Assembly (NCBI RefSeq): GCF_005869855.1
Contig: NZ_SZNH01000003.1
Location: forward strand, 380,001 to 423,127
Reading direction: 5' to 3'
Source of the DNA: Nostoc sp. PA-18-2419
GTDB taxonomy: Bacteria > Cyanobacteriota > Cyanobacteriia > Cyanobacteriales > Nostocaceae
DNA: 43,127 bases
In this document: piece after piece, positions 34,915 to 43,127 of the stretch
Layout: every line of letters starts with the position of its first letter
Position numbering within the stretch: position 1 is the first letter of the stretch
Translations under genes and position numbers: made by a program
The notes under the pieces: generated by a model
What the model was told of the DNA's origin: nothing
The model's database searches: none
Seen by the model: only the letters and a program-made list of their open reading frames with translations

Positions 34915-37071
34915 ATGAATTCACGCTCATTCTCTGGAGTAGTAGATGAGGCGCTTAAGGTATTTTTTTGTTACTCTCGCAAAGACGAAAAGCTGCGGGA
35001 TGAATTGGTAAGTCATCTCGCTCATCTTATCAAATCGCGTTATATTACAATTTGGTATGATCGACTAATAGAGCCTGGATTAAATTGGCAAAATGAAATT
35101 GAAGATCAGTTGAGGACAGCAGATATTGTCTTACTACTGGTTAGTGCAGATTTTCTGGCCTCAAATTATTGTTATAACATTGAGATGTCGCTCGCACTGG
35201 ATCGACACAATCGCGGTGAAGTTTGTGTCATTCCTGTTATTCTTCGTCATTGCGATTGGAAATATCAGCCTCTTAGCAATCTTCAGGCTTTGCCGAGAAA
35301 TGGTAAACCTGTTATCTGCAAGGATTGTTTAAAGGATGATTCTTTAACTGATGTAGCGAAAGGAATTAGACGGGTAGTTGAAGGTCTGCATAATAAACGC
35401 CAACCCGTACTCCCTATACCTAATGAAAATCCTGATCGTGTCGTACCACCTTCCGAGCCATCATGGTTAAATAAGATTACTAGAAGAGTCAAGATTCTCT
35501 TATTTCGCAGACGCTACCGTTTTGGTCGGCAGGTAGGGTTAACAATTATCAGTCTGTTAGTAATTCTCTTGATTGCTTCGCCGTTGATATCAGAACTATT
35601 TTTCTTTTTTCTAAGACCTAATTCCCAACCTACCATTCAAGTGGAAAAATTCATTAGCTTTGGGGAAAAATCTCTCCTTGATCCTGGACAGGTTAAACCT
35701 GCCAAAGCAAAATATGACTATGCTAAAGAATCAGGGATGGGAGAATTCAAAAAAGAGCATTATAAAAAAGCAGTTGAAATATTTAATAAAATTCGAGAAG
35801 ATGCTAAAAGTGTTGTAGAGAGATCTCGTAATGATGCTTCTGCTACAAATACTGAAAAAAATGCGGCTTTAGAAGTTTTAAAAGATCCTGAAATTTTGAT
35901 ATTTGGTAACAACGCTCAAGCACGACAGAATCATATTAATCGACCAGAATCGGCTCTTTACACAATTGCTGTTGCGGCTCCAACAAAAAAATATGCTGGA
36001 AGTCAGATTTTACTTGGAGTGGCTCAGGCACAAGATGAAGTTGTTAATGTGCCTGAAAATTCAAAGTTAAATTTACAAGTATTAATTGCTGATGATGGCA
36101 ATGATAAATCTCAGGCTGAGAACATAGCAAATGAAATAGCCAACAACCAAAAAGATGTTATTGCTGTTGTAGGACATTACGCTTCTAGTAGCACCTGTTT
36201 GGCTCTACAACAATATAGCCAAGGCAATCTTGCTGTGATTTCTCCAGGTAGCACTATGTTTGATATACGTTCAGAATGTAAAGATAATAATAAAGTGTTT
36301 TTTCGCACTGTCTCTTCTACAAAAGTAGAAGCTGAGTCCCTGGTCAATTACTTATTAACTAAAAAACCTAATCCTAAGGTTGTTGTTTTTGACAACCCTG
36401 AAGAAAAATTCAGTAAATCTCTATTCGAGCAGTTTAAAAATGCTTTAGAAAAAGACAATAAAGGAAGTGTTATTGATGAGCTTTCACTATGGGCACAGGA
36501 CTTTAGTTTGAGTCAATACTCAAAAGAAATCGGAGAAGCTAATGCTGTAGCAGTTTTCCCTGATGGTCAAACAGTGGGAAGTAATAAATCATTTAGTAGA
36601 GCAATTGATGTAATCAAAGCTACAGATGCAAACAAGTTAATTTTGGGCGCAAATTCACTTTATCTTCAAGAAACCTTGAATAAACTTGCAGATTTGCAAC
36701 TCAATAATCGCTTGATTATTGCTGTTGACTGGCATTCTAAAGAGACTGGAGCAGATATTTTTGCTATGCCAGCATATAAATATTGGTACGGTGATGTAAA
36801 TTACAGAACTGCTATGGCATATGAAGCAACTAAAATATTGGTCAAAATATTAGAATCAGAAACAAAAAATGACCGCTCAAGCATAAAAGATTATTTATCT
36901 ACATTTAGTTCAGAAAGTAGCATAGTTAGTGGCTTACGAGTAAGTTTTGACGAAAATGGCGATCGCAATGAAAAAAACATTAGGGTTTTGGTTACTCCGA
37001 TTAAACTCAATAATCTTGAGCAAAACAATAGTGAGCTTAAGTTTTGTATAGTTAATTCATCTAATTGTTAG
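34915..37071 (+). CDS. TIR-transmembrane-periplasmic-binding-protein receptor
   Basis: A 718-residue single-chain receptor. Residues ~13-155 are a bacterial TIR domain: KVFFCYSRKDEKLRDEL, then IWYDRLIEPGLNWQNEIEDQ (BB-loop region), then SADFLASNYCYNIEMSLAL, where Glu90 is at the position of the catalytic glutamate of TIR NADases. A basic stretch (RRVKILLFRRRYRFGRQ) precedes one transmembrane helix (about 208-233). Next comes a helical TPR-like linker (about 245-340), ending in PEILIFGNNAQAR, and a type I periplasmic binding domain (about 348-710: YTIAVAAPTKKYAGSQILLG, VIAVVGHYASSSTCLALQQY). The positive-inside rule puts TIR in the cytoplasm and the binding domain outside. TIR NADases act in phage defence; here ligand sensing outside may control NAD+ cleavage inside. 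Confidence 0.9.
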   Translation: MNSRSFSGVVDEALKVFFCYSRKDEKLRDELVSHLAHLIKSRYITIWYDRLIEPGLNWQNEIEDQLRTADIVLLLVSADFLASNYCYNIEMSLALDRHNRGEVCVIPVILRHCDWKYQPLSNLQALPRNGKPVICKDCLKDDSLTDVAKGIRRVVEGLHNKRQPVLPIPNENPDRVVPPSEPSWLNKITRRVKILLFRRRYRFGRQVGLTIISLLVILLIASPLISELFFFFLRPNSQPTIQVEKFISFGEKSLLDPGQVKPAKAKYDYAKESGMGEFKKEHYKKAVEIFNKIREDAKSVVERSRNDASATNTEKNAALEVLKDPEILIFGNNAQARQNHINRPESALYTIAVAAPTKKYAGSQILLGVAQAQDEVVNVPENSKLNLQVLIADDGNDKSQAENIANEIANNQKDVIAVVGHYASSSTCLALQQYSQGNLAVISPGSTMFDIRSECKDNNKVFFRTVSSTKVEAESLVNYLLTKKPNPKVVVFDNPEEKFSKSLFEQFKNALEKDNKGSVIDELSLWAQDFSLSQYSKEIGEANAVAVFPDGQTVGSNKSFSRAIDVIKATDANKLILGANSLYLQETLNKLADLQLNNRLIIAVDWHSKETGADIFAMPAYKYWYGDVNYRTAMAYEATKILVKILESETKNDRSSIKDYLSTFSSESSIVSGLRVSFDENGDRNEKNIRVLVTPIKLNNLEQNNSELKFCIVNSSNC

Positions 37072-37214
37072 TGTAGTTAGAGTATAGTTTTGTTCTACAC
37101 ATTGCTTTTGTTATTAAGCATAGCCTCTGCGCTAGCTAAAAATTTTTCCTTTTAATAAAAGTGGGCTGACTGGGATTTACGCTACCCTAAGTCTGGAAGC
37201 CAAGGATAAATGAC

Positions 37215-38252
37215 ATGAGAAAATGGATTTGGCTGATGCTGTTGGCGCTGTTTGCAGTTGCGGTGGTGGGTAGCAGAGGTAGCACTTTTTTTGAACAGCG
37301 TTCCTCACCAGAAATTGTTCAGAGCATTCCAGTGGAAACACCCCAACCACAGCCAGAGTTAAAGGAAGTTGACAGTACTTTACAAGTGTCTACTGACATG
37401 CTGTTAGCCCATATCCAAAATTTGAATTTTCAGCGCTACACGACAACAGAGCGATCGCGTACTCGCACATATATCACAACTGAACTAAAAAAATTCGGCT
37501 GGAAGCCTAAATTAGAAAAGTTCACCAACGGAGTGAATATTTTTGCCGAACGTGTAGGAACTAATAAAGCTGCTAAAGCTATTCTTATAGGAGCGCATTA
37601 CGATACTGTCGCTTTTTCTCCAGGTGCAGATGATAACGCCAGCGGTGTAGCCGTAATGCTGGAAGTTGCGCGATTACTCGGTTCCCGTCCCACATCACGG
37701 ACGTTACAGCTAGCTTTTTTTGACCAAGAAGAAGCAGGACTTTTGGGTAGTCAGGCTTTTGTGAAGAAAACAGCACGCTTGGAAAATTTGGGCGGGGCGA
37801 TTGTCATGGATATGGTAGCTTATGCTTGTTACACTGCTGGGTGTCAAAAATATCCTGCAGGATTGCCTATTAGCCCACCTAGTAATAAGGGTGATTTTTT
37901 AGTGGTAGTAGGTGATACAGAACATTTACCTTTAGTGAATGCTTTTCAAAACTTAGAGAAGAATAAAGAAAAATCAAATCTGCCAGCGGTTTTGACACTA
38001 CCAATTCCTCTCAAAGGAATACTGACACCAGATACCCTACGCAGCGACCATGCACCATTTTGGTATCAGGGCGTAGGTGCTGTACTCGTAACGGATACCG
38101 CAAATTTACGTACTCCTCACTATCATCAACCCAGTGATATTCCAGCGACTATTGATCGCTCATTTTTCACAGGAGCAGCACAGATTGTAGTCAATACTAC
38201 GACTGCTTTATTAGAAAAAAATGAAGTTTTAGCAACTCAGCCAGCCACGTAA
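37215..38252 (+). CDS. M28-family zinc aminopeptidase
   Basis: A 345-residue exported peptidase. A signal or anchor helix (about 4-20) precedes a Pro-rich stretch and the M28 catalytic domain. The zinc ligands can be placed: His in IGAHYDTV, Asp in GADDNASG (bridging), the DQEEAG Glu pair, Asp in VMDMVAYAC and a late His in TPHYHQPSD. RSDHAPFWYQGVGAV is also typical. The AAGGA 8 nt before the ATG supports the start. Known members are aminopeptidases in the periplasm or outside. It lies 143 nt after the TIR receptor in the same direction, but a functional link is not shown. Confidence 0.93.
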   Translation: MRKWIWLMLLALFAVAVVGSRGSTFFEQRSSPEIVQSIPVETPQPQPELKEVDSTLQVSTDMLLAHIQNLNFQRYTTTERSRTRTYITTELKKFGWKPKLEKFTNGVNIFAERVGTNKAAKAILIGAHYDTVAFSPGADDNASGVAVMLEVARLLGSRPTSRTLQLAFFDQEEAGLLGSQAFVKKTARLENLGGAIVMDMVAYACYTAGCQKYPAGLPISPPSNKGDFLVVVGDTEHLPLVNAFQNLEKNKEKSNLPAVLTLPIPLKGILTPDTLRSDHAPFWYQGVGAVLVTDTANLRTPHYHQPSDIPATIDRSFFTGAAQIVVNTTTALLEKNEVLATQPAT

Positions 38253-38355
38253 TTCGTAATTATTAATTAATACATTTAGGGATAGAGCAACTTGATATAT
38301 GACAGGAATTTTTCTTAATTGCAAATATAGGTAATATAGCGAACATTGTTCTTCA

Positions 38356-38796
38356 TTACTCGGCTTTTGGCTGAGGAAAAGTCAATGTCCAATTGTCTTT
38401 ATCATTAAGCTGAAAATACAAACCTTGGAGAGTCATCCGCACAGCTGTTCGAGTTCTAATAAACTTTCTGACTAAATAAGTTCCTGGCTGAGCAAAAACA
38501 TCATCAAACTTTTTTTTATAACCAAATTGTCTTGAACAATAACTACCAGCACCTTTAACTGTTAACACAAAAAATGGAGATTGCTTGTATTCATTAGGAA
38601 TCATAAAGATTCCGTATGATTTATGTTCACCACGCCACGGTTGAACAACAACTTTACTAGCTTGTACTTGAAATTTTGTAGTTTTTGATGCTAAAAAACC
38701 CTCAAAATTGCAAGCAGAATCATTCACTGGCCACCATAGTGTAATAACACTCAGCGAAAGCAGGAAAATAAAAATAAAAATTAGTAGGCGACGCAT
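38356..38796 (-). CDS. Small exported hypothetical protein
   Basis: A 146-residue protein with an N-terminal export or anchor helix (about 3-22, LLIFIFIFLLSLSVITLWW) and a ~120-residue, beta-rich looking domain that has Cys29 and Cys82. There is no known motif. It has no clear ribosome-binding site. Convergent with the M28 peptidase, 100 nt away. Function unknown. Confidence 0.6.
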   Translation of the reverse strand: MRRLLIFIFIFLLSLSVITLWWPVNDSACNFEGFLASKTTKFQVQASKVVVQPWRGEHKSYGIFMIPNEYKQSPFFVLTVKGAGSYCSRQFGYKKKFDDVFAQPGTYLVRKFIRTRTAVRMTLQGLYFQLNDKDNWTLTFPQPKAE

Positions 38797-39198
38797 AAAA
38801 ATAGGAAAAAGTATTAGTGCGATTGGTGCAATTTAAAGAGTAATGGTAGTGCAGCAATAGCAATAAGACTATGCACCTGCAACAGGTTAGTCATTGGTGA
38901 TTAGCAAACGATTAATCACAAAGGACATTTGTTTAAACTTAGTTGAGAAACAATCGGTTTTTTGTGGCTGTTAACACCGAATTTTGCTCAATTTTCTAGC
39001 TGTAATGAATTGTACAGTTAGTTGTATTGATGATGCTTTTGATGGGCTTTGATTGCATCTGCATATATCTTTACCAGTTAAAGGTGATCGCTATCAAGTT
39101 TAAGAAAAAATTTATCTCTATTCAGCGTAAATTAATTGAGTAGTCAAATACACAAATATTGGTTATATTCCCGTAAGTATGAATTGGTAAAGATTTTT
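38797..39198. other. Intergenic spacer before the DUF1400 hydrolase
   Basis: About 400 nt with no supported gene, repeat or hairpin longer than 7 bp. The frame of the following gene extends upstream to 39136 by a start-like TTG, but its N-terminus there lacks the signal peptide position expected. Confidence 0.35.
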
Positions 39199-40860
39199 AT
39201 GGCAAAAAGTTGGATAAGTCTAAAAAAACTTGGTGGTTTCTTGTGCGCCATAGTACTTGCACAGTTGAGTACAAATACTTGTGCAAAAGCCGCTGACACA
39301 GTTGTTGTTCGTTTTGGTCTATTTACAGAAGCCATCTCCCTTGGTGAGTTGCAAAAGGCTGCAAAAACTAAAAAATTGCCTGGGAGTTTGCAGCCTTACT
39401 CTAAAGGATTATCTCAACAGCAACGTCAGTTATTTTTAAAGGCGTTAAATCTGAATCTACCAGTAAATGTTGTCACCATTGATAGATTAATTAATACTCA
39501 AATTGGCACAAGTATTCTGAATGACTTTGCTACAGCCTTAGCCCGAAAGGACAAAGCTGGAGTACAAGCACTCCGAGCAGGATTGGTATTGGGTTCTACT
39601 GCACCAAAAGGTCTTTCTATACTCAGTTTTATTGCCGCTTATCCGAGTAAACGCTTAGAAATTAATTTACCACAGGCTTTTAAAGTTGCAGGGAGTTTGA
39701 ATACTGCTTTTTGGCGCACCCAACAGTTTATGCTAGCGATCGCACCTCAACTTGACCTCCTAACACCACACCCTAGAACACCTCAGATTGCTTTTCCCTT
39801 TGATCCCTCTCAACCAGGAACAGCTCAAGTAAAAGTACTCAAGTTAGACTTGAATGACCAAAAGCACAATCGCAAAATTCCAGTTGATGTTTACTGGTCA
39901 ACTGCTGCAACTCCTGACAAACCTGTAATTGTCTTTTCTCATGGTTTCGGGTCAGTCCGCACAGACTTGCGCTATCTAGCAGAACATCTAGCATCTCACG
40001 GTTATGTGGTAGCAGCCTTAGAACATCCCGGTAGTAATGCGACCAATGTCGATTCAGCACTTCAAGGGAAAACCAGAGTTGTCAAACCTGAGGAATTTTT
40101 GCGTCGCCCTCAAGATATTAGTTTTGTTCTCGACGAATTAGAAAAGCTCAACCAAACAGCTAATAACCCCCTTGTTGGGAAACTTGCAACCACCAAGGCG
40201 ATGGTTGTTGGCTATTCATTTGGAGGTGGTACAGCTTTAGCAATTGCTGGTGCTGAGTTACAACTAGAAAGTCTCAAACAGCGCTGTAAACAGAACTTGT
40301 CTATCTTGAGTTTGGGAGAAGGTATGCAGTGCATTGCTCAAGAACTGCCGGAAAATAGCTATCAATTACGGGATACTAGAATCAAAGGGGCGATCGCTCT
40401 TAACCCCACAACTTCTTTAATATTTGGCAAAACTGGGTTAACCAAGGTGCAAGTTCCTACTTTGATCTTGACAAGTTCGGCAGATAAAACCACCCCAGCT
40501 TTAACCGAACAAATTACCGGATTTGACAAAATTCCATCCCCCAAATGGCTAGTTGGTGTAGTTGGAGGCACTCATCTAAGTGTAAAAGACCCCAGTACTA
40601 CTATGGATCAAATAGGACAAACAAATACCCCGATTAGCGGCGGTGAAGTTGTCGGCGAACAAGCAGCTGATGTTCGTAAGTTAGTTAAAGCCTTAACTTT
40701 GGCGTTCGCAGCACAACTAACTCCAGAAGCAAAAAACTACGCTATCTTTCTGACATCGGATTATGCAAACTTTTCCTCAACCCCGGCATTTCCATTTCGC
40801 TTAATTACCCAGATTCCTCCCAACGCTATGGCAGTAGTAAAAGAATTTATTGAAAAATAA
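39199..40860 (+). CDS. DUF1400 alpha/beta hydrolase
   Basis: A 553-residue exported protein. A signal peptide (about 1-32) is followed by the cyanobacteria-typical DUF1400 domain (VVVRFGLFTEAISLGELQKA to about residue 170) and an alpha/beta hydrolase similar to dienelactone hydrolase/PAF-acetylhydrolase types. HGFGS is the oxyanion region, VVGYSFGGGTALAI carries the Ser nucleophile (GxSxG), VPTLILTSSADKTTP the acid strand and GGTHLSVKDP the His. Catalytic residues are thus intact, unlike the relative at 4814-5743. The substrate is unknown. The ATG at 39199 is preferred as it opens the signal peptide; the ribosome-binding site is weak. Confidence 0.9.
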   Translation: MAKSWISLKKLGGFLCAIVLAQLSTNTCAKAADTVVVRFGLFTEAISLGELQKAAKTKKLPGSLQPYSKGLSQQQRQLFLKALNLNLPVNVVTIDRLINTQIGTSILNDFATALARKDKAGVQALRAGLVLGSTAPKGLSILSFIAAYPSKRLEINLPQAFKVAGSLNTAFWRTQQFMLAIAPQLDLLTPHPRTPQIAFPFDPSQPGTAQVKVLKLDLNDQKHNRKIPVDVYWSTAATPDKPVIVFSHGFGSVRTDLRYLAEHLASHGYVVAALEHPGSNATNVDSALQGKTRVVKPEEFLRRPQDISFVLDELEKLNQTANNPLVGKLATTKAMVVGYSFGGGTALAIAGAELQLESLKQRCKQNLSILSLGEGMQCIAQELPENSYQLRDTRIKGAIALNPTTSLIFGKTGLTKVQVPTLILTSSADKTTPALTEQITGFDKIPSPKWLVGVVGGTHLSVKDPSTTMDQIGQTNTPISGGEVVGEQAADVRKLVKALTLAFAAQLTPEAKNYAIFLTSDYANFSSTPAFPFRLITQIPPNAMAVVKEFIEK

Positions 40861-40913
40861 ATAGGCAATAAGGAATAGAAAAAATGTTAATTGTCTATTC
40901 CTTATTGCCTATT
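40860..40913 (+). terminator. 19-bp perfect inverted repeat after the DUF1400 gene
   Basis: AATAGGCAATAAGGAATAG (40860-40878) and its exact complement (40895-40913) are separated by a 16-nt loop and overlap the stop codon. It would make a very stable RNA hairpin. The tail TCTCTATC is only partly T-rich, so it may protect the 3' end or be a repeat element rather than a simple terminator. Confidence 0.55.
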
Positions 40914-41593
40914 CTCTATCGCATATTACCTGGGTCTATGAGTAACTTTATAAAAATTGTTATTGTTATTTTTATTACTTAAATTTAAAGTATATTTACT
41001 TAATACTTATTTTACTTTGTATCAAGTTCAAAAAATTATTTGTGATTCAAAGCTATGAGTGTCAAGATATCTCTGCGCTACCCTTAATCATAAACTTTTG
41101 ATAGCATGATATTAACTGTATTTTACAAATATTTAAATATTTTTTTATATACTTTAATATTTAAATATTAATACTGATTATTTTTATAACTCAATATCAG
41201 TATTTTAAAATCTATACTAAATTTTCACAATAAAATTAAATATTAAGATATTAACTTTATAATACTTTTGTTAAAAATATTATGAGCTATATAAATACTA
41301 AAAAAGCAGGAGGGCAAACTCAAAAAATAGATATCTTAACGAAAATATTATAAATGATGTTCATAAAAAATAAATTCTTTAAGCCTAAAATACATTTTGT
41401 GCTGTATGGGTTGCTTTTAACTAATATAAATACACAAAATATAAAAAATTTATCTTTTAAAGATTATAAATCAGCTAGAAAGACAACATAATCTAAGGCT
41501 AATTTTTTATATAAAAAGTAATTTTAGGTATTAAACGGCATCATTCAAATAGTTGTGAATTAAAAATTGAACAATTACTACACACTTAAGCTA
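40914..41593. other. Very A/T-rich intergenic DNA
   Basis: About 680 nt of strongly A/T-rich sequence with runs such as TATTTAAATATTTTTTTATA (41127-41149 region) and no supported gene. It could include the promoter of the DUF6875-like gene, but no box stands out. The A/T excess is above that of other spacers in the window and may be curved DNA. Confidence 0.4.
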
Positions 41594-42277
41594 ATGCAAC
41601 TCTATACACCTATTGAAATTGAACAACTTCAGGAAGGCGAAGACTTTCCCCACTTCATCCAAATTTTGGAGTGGGTCAAAAATTTTTTAGGAAGACCTCA
41701 TCCTCATTTAGGCAGACCTGGTGTAGTTTGCCCTTTTGTACCTCACTCTCTTAAATCAAATAGCATTCGTTTAGCAGTTATTCATACAAAAGACTTGTAT
41801 CCAGAACAAGTAGAAAATATAGTTAAACATTACCGAGATATCTTCCTAAATATGGAAGTCAAAGAGCAAGAATTAACTATTAGTAGAGCTTTTCTGCTAA
41901 TATTTCCCGACGTTCATATAGACGAAGCTCCTGAATTGATAGATAGCGTTCAACAAAAACTTAAACCTTTATTTGTCGAATCAGGATTAATGCTCGGAGA
42001 ATTTCATAAACGTAATGAAAGTTCTGGTTTGCATAACCCAAACTTCCGTCCACTTCGTAGCCCTATTCCCTTGTTAGCTATTCGGTTCATGGTTGAAGCA
42101 GACCTCCCCTTTATGCAAAGTCCGAGCGATCCACACTTACGTATTAAGTATCTGGAAGCTTATCTAAAGCATTTTGGTCATAAATTTACAGATGAGACAA
42201 GGTTTAAAAATGCTTATCAAGCCTTGGCTTTAGCAAAAGAACAAGTAAAAGCAGAAAACTTAGTGCTGATTGAATAA
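41594..42277 (+). CDS. DUF6875-like protein
   Basis: A 227-residue soluble protein. Motifs LGRPGVVCPFVPHSL, HTKDLYPEQVENIVKHYRDI and FHKRNESSGLHNPNFRP recall the DUF6875 family, of unknown function. The single Cys in CPFVP would be a candidate functional residue. The ATG at 41594 is used; a TTG 9 codons earlier extends the frame. It has no strong ribosome-binding site. Nothing around it (DUF1400 hydrolase and IS remnant) explains its role. Confidence 0.6.
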   Translation: MQLYTPIEIEQLQEGEDFPHFIQILEWVKNFLGRPHPHLGRPGVVCPFVPHSLKSNSIRLAVIHTKDLYPEQVENIVKHYRDIFLNMEVKEQELTISRAFLLIFPDVHIDEAPELIDSVQQKLKPLFVESGLMLGEFHKRNESSGLHNPNFRPLRSPIPLLAIRFMVEADLPFMQSPSDPHLRIKYLEAYLKHFGHKFTDETRFKNAYQALALAKEQVKAENLVLIE

Positions 42278-42510
42278 ATGTTTATTCAGGTCTGAATCAG
42301 TGATAAGTTATCATTTAGTACTAATGATTGATAAATTATAACTGATATAAACTTGTATTCAATATTTGCAAAAGCTACTTACTTCTCTACATATCTTGTT
42401 TCTGGTTAAGAGTTTTGTGTTTTGTGTTCCCTGTTTGCTCTGCAAAATTTGTGAAGAGTTCTAATGCATCACTTCAAGCATTGGTGAATTCTGACTCATG
42501 ATTTTTTTAT
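42278..42510. other. Intergenic spacer
   Basis: No gene supported. Small direct repeats (GTTTTGTGTTTTGTGTTCC near 42412) and an imperfect inverted repeat around GCATCACTTCAAGCATTGGTG (about 42464) are the only structures noticed. Confidence 0.3.
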
Positions 42511-42654
42511 TTAAGTAATTCCCTTGACAGATGGTTGAGTCTGGTATGGCAATATATCATTATCAACAGCAAGCAAATCAGCTTTACCAACTTTGAAGTT
42601 GCTGCGATCCCCAAATAGGTGAATAGCTTTCGCCAGATTACTACGGTACGTCAC
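42511..42654 (-). pseudogene. C-terminal fragment of an unknown gene next to the IS1-like element
   Basis: A 47-residue minus-strand frame reads VTYRSNLAKAIHLFGDRSNF and onward to LAVDNDILPYQTQPSVKGIT and a TAA. It has the texture of real coding sequence and no upstream gene body: an in-frame stop occurs just before the IS-like left end at about 42672. I read it as the tail of a gene cut off by insertion or deletion. The family is not recognised. Confidence 0.35.
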
Positions 42655-42713
42655 AAACCCTCAAAGCACAGGGTGGTGTTGCATAATAGAGGGATGAATT
42701 GAGGTCATCTACT

Positions 42714-43127
42714 GTGCAATGTCCATACTGTGAGTCTACGGAAATTAGAAAGAATGGAAAACGGAGAGGTAAACAAAATCACATCTGTAATAACTGCGAG
42801 CGCCAATTTATTGATGTGTACGATCCGCTAAAAGGATACTCAGAGAAACTTAAACAAGAATGTTTAAAAATGTATCTTAATGGTATGGGTTTTCGTGGGA
42901 TTGAACGGGTTAAAGGTGTACATCATACTACTATAATTTCTTGGGTAAAACAAATAGGAGAAAAGCTGCCAGACGTACCAGAAGAAGATGCTATACCAGA
43001 AGTTGGAGAACTAGATGAATTAGAGACATTTATAGGTTCAAAAAGCGAAAAGTTGCGTGCGGGGGTTCCCCCCGTTGAGCAAACTTTTCAAGACAAAACA
43101 AAATCTGGCTGTGGACAGCAGTAAATC
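42714..43127 (+). pseudogene. IS1-family transposase interrupted by a 50-bp insert, partial
   Basis: Translation from GTG 42714 gives VQCPYCESTEIRKNGKRRGK with a CxxC-x(n)-CxxC zinc finger, the helix-turn-helix MYLNGMGFRGIERVKGVHHT and the start of the catalytic part ELDELETFIGSK. The frame then enters a foreign 50-bp block and stops at 43124. Removing bases 43045-43094 gives FIGSKKNKIWLWTAVN, the expected IS1-family continuation, to the window end. The gene is therefore broken by insertion, not by drift. The rest of the transposase lies outside. Confidence 0.85.
43045..43094. repeat. 50-bp palindromic mini-element inside the IS1-like transposase
   Basis: The block starts GCGAAAAGTTGCG and ends GCAAACTTTTCAAGAC. 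GAAAAGTT-GC pairs with GC-AAACTTTTC (one bulge) around the core CGGGGG-TTC-CCCCCG (43060-43074). Excision rejoins a run of 8 A and restores the transposase frame. The core matches that at 29176-29190 in 14 of 15 bases. It belongs to the class of very small dispersed repeats described in Nostoc genomes. Confidence 0.8.

Larger units (their letters stand above)
42672..43127 (+). mobile_element. IS1-like insertion sequence, left part (cut by the window end)
   Basis: The left end GGTGGTGTTGCATAATAGAG resembles IS1-family ends (GGTGATG). It is followed by a transposase frame with the InsA-type zinc finger. The right end lies beyond the window. A 50-bp palindromic sequence interrupts it. Confidence 0.7.

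Overview
The window looks like chromosome from a filamentous, heterocyst-type cyanobacterium (Nostoc/Anabaena relatives). The HIP1 octamer GCGATCGC is scattered through genes and spacers. Intergenic DNA is rich in small dispersed repeats and heptanucleotide repeats. Many products belong to cyanobacterial families: a Psb32-like TPM protein, a DUF1400 hydrolase, a Prx5-Grx fusion and NIL-domain and DUF4346-type proteins. The genus is an inference; no rRNA or marker gene is present.

Layout. 1-7.2 kb: a CHAD protein (+), then a run of minus-strand genes: a secreted hypothetical, a PAP2 phosphatase, a coiled-coil membrane protein with a double zinc ribbon, a peroxiredoxin-glutaredoxin fusion, an SDR-type reductase coupled to an alpha/beta hydrolase without recognisable catalytic residues, and a glutathione-peroxidase-fold protein that has lost its catalytic Cys. 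7.2-8.5 kb: repeat-rich spacer with one MITE-like element and a fused gene remnant. 8.5-15.4 kb: a class II glutamine amidotransferase, then a sulfate-uptake locus (sbpA on the minus strand; on the plus strand sbpA, cysT, cysW and a NIL-domain protein; no cysA in the window). A second MITE copy and a 14-bp perfect inverted repeat lie between the two sbpA genes. 15.9-16.8 kb: a complete IS5/IS427-type insertion sequence.

16.9-24.6 kb: a Cache-type histidine kinase, a RibD-like reductase, a COG3146-type N-acyltransferase, a DUF4346-like protein, the Psb32-like TPM protein, a candidate structured RNA, surE and a small coiled-coil protein. 25.4-31.9 kb: a HupE/UreJ-like membrane protein, an SGNH hydrolase, an ABC exporter, a possibly truncated YdcF-like membrane protein, galE and a small conserved protein. 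32.1-32.3 kb: a 63-bp tandem repeat whose units carry hairpins. 32.7-34.6 kb: a TauE/SafE-ferric-reductase-like fusion overlapping a secreted CxC protein.

34.9-43.1 kb: the most striking gene, a TIR domain joined through one transmembrane helix and a helical linker to a periplasmic-binding-protein sensor, that is, a one-chain membrane TIR receptor. It is followed by an M28 peptidase, a small secreted protein, a DUF1400 hydrolase, a DUF6875-like protein, and at the edge an IS1-like element whose transposase is interrupted by an exactly definable 50-bp palindromic mini-element. Another hairpin with the same core lies at about 29.2 kb.

Functional threads are sulfate acquisition, redox/peroxide handling (with two apparently dead enzyme relatives), envelope and photosystem upkeep, and one probable immune or stress sensor. 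No rRNA, tRNA or CRISPR array was found.
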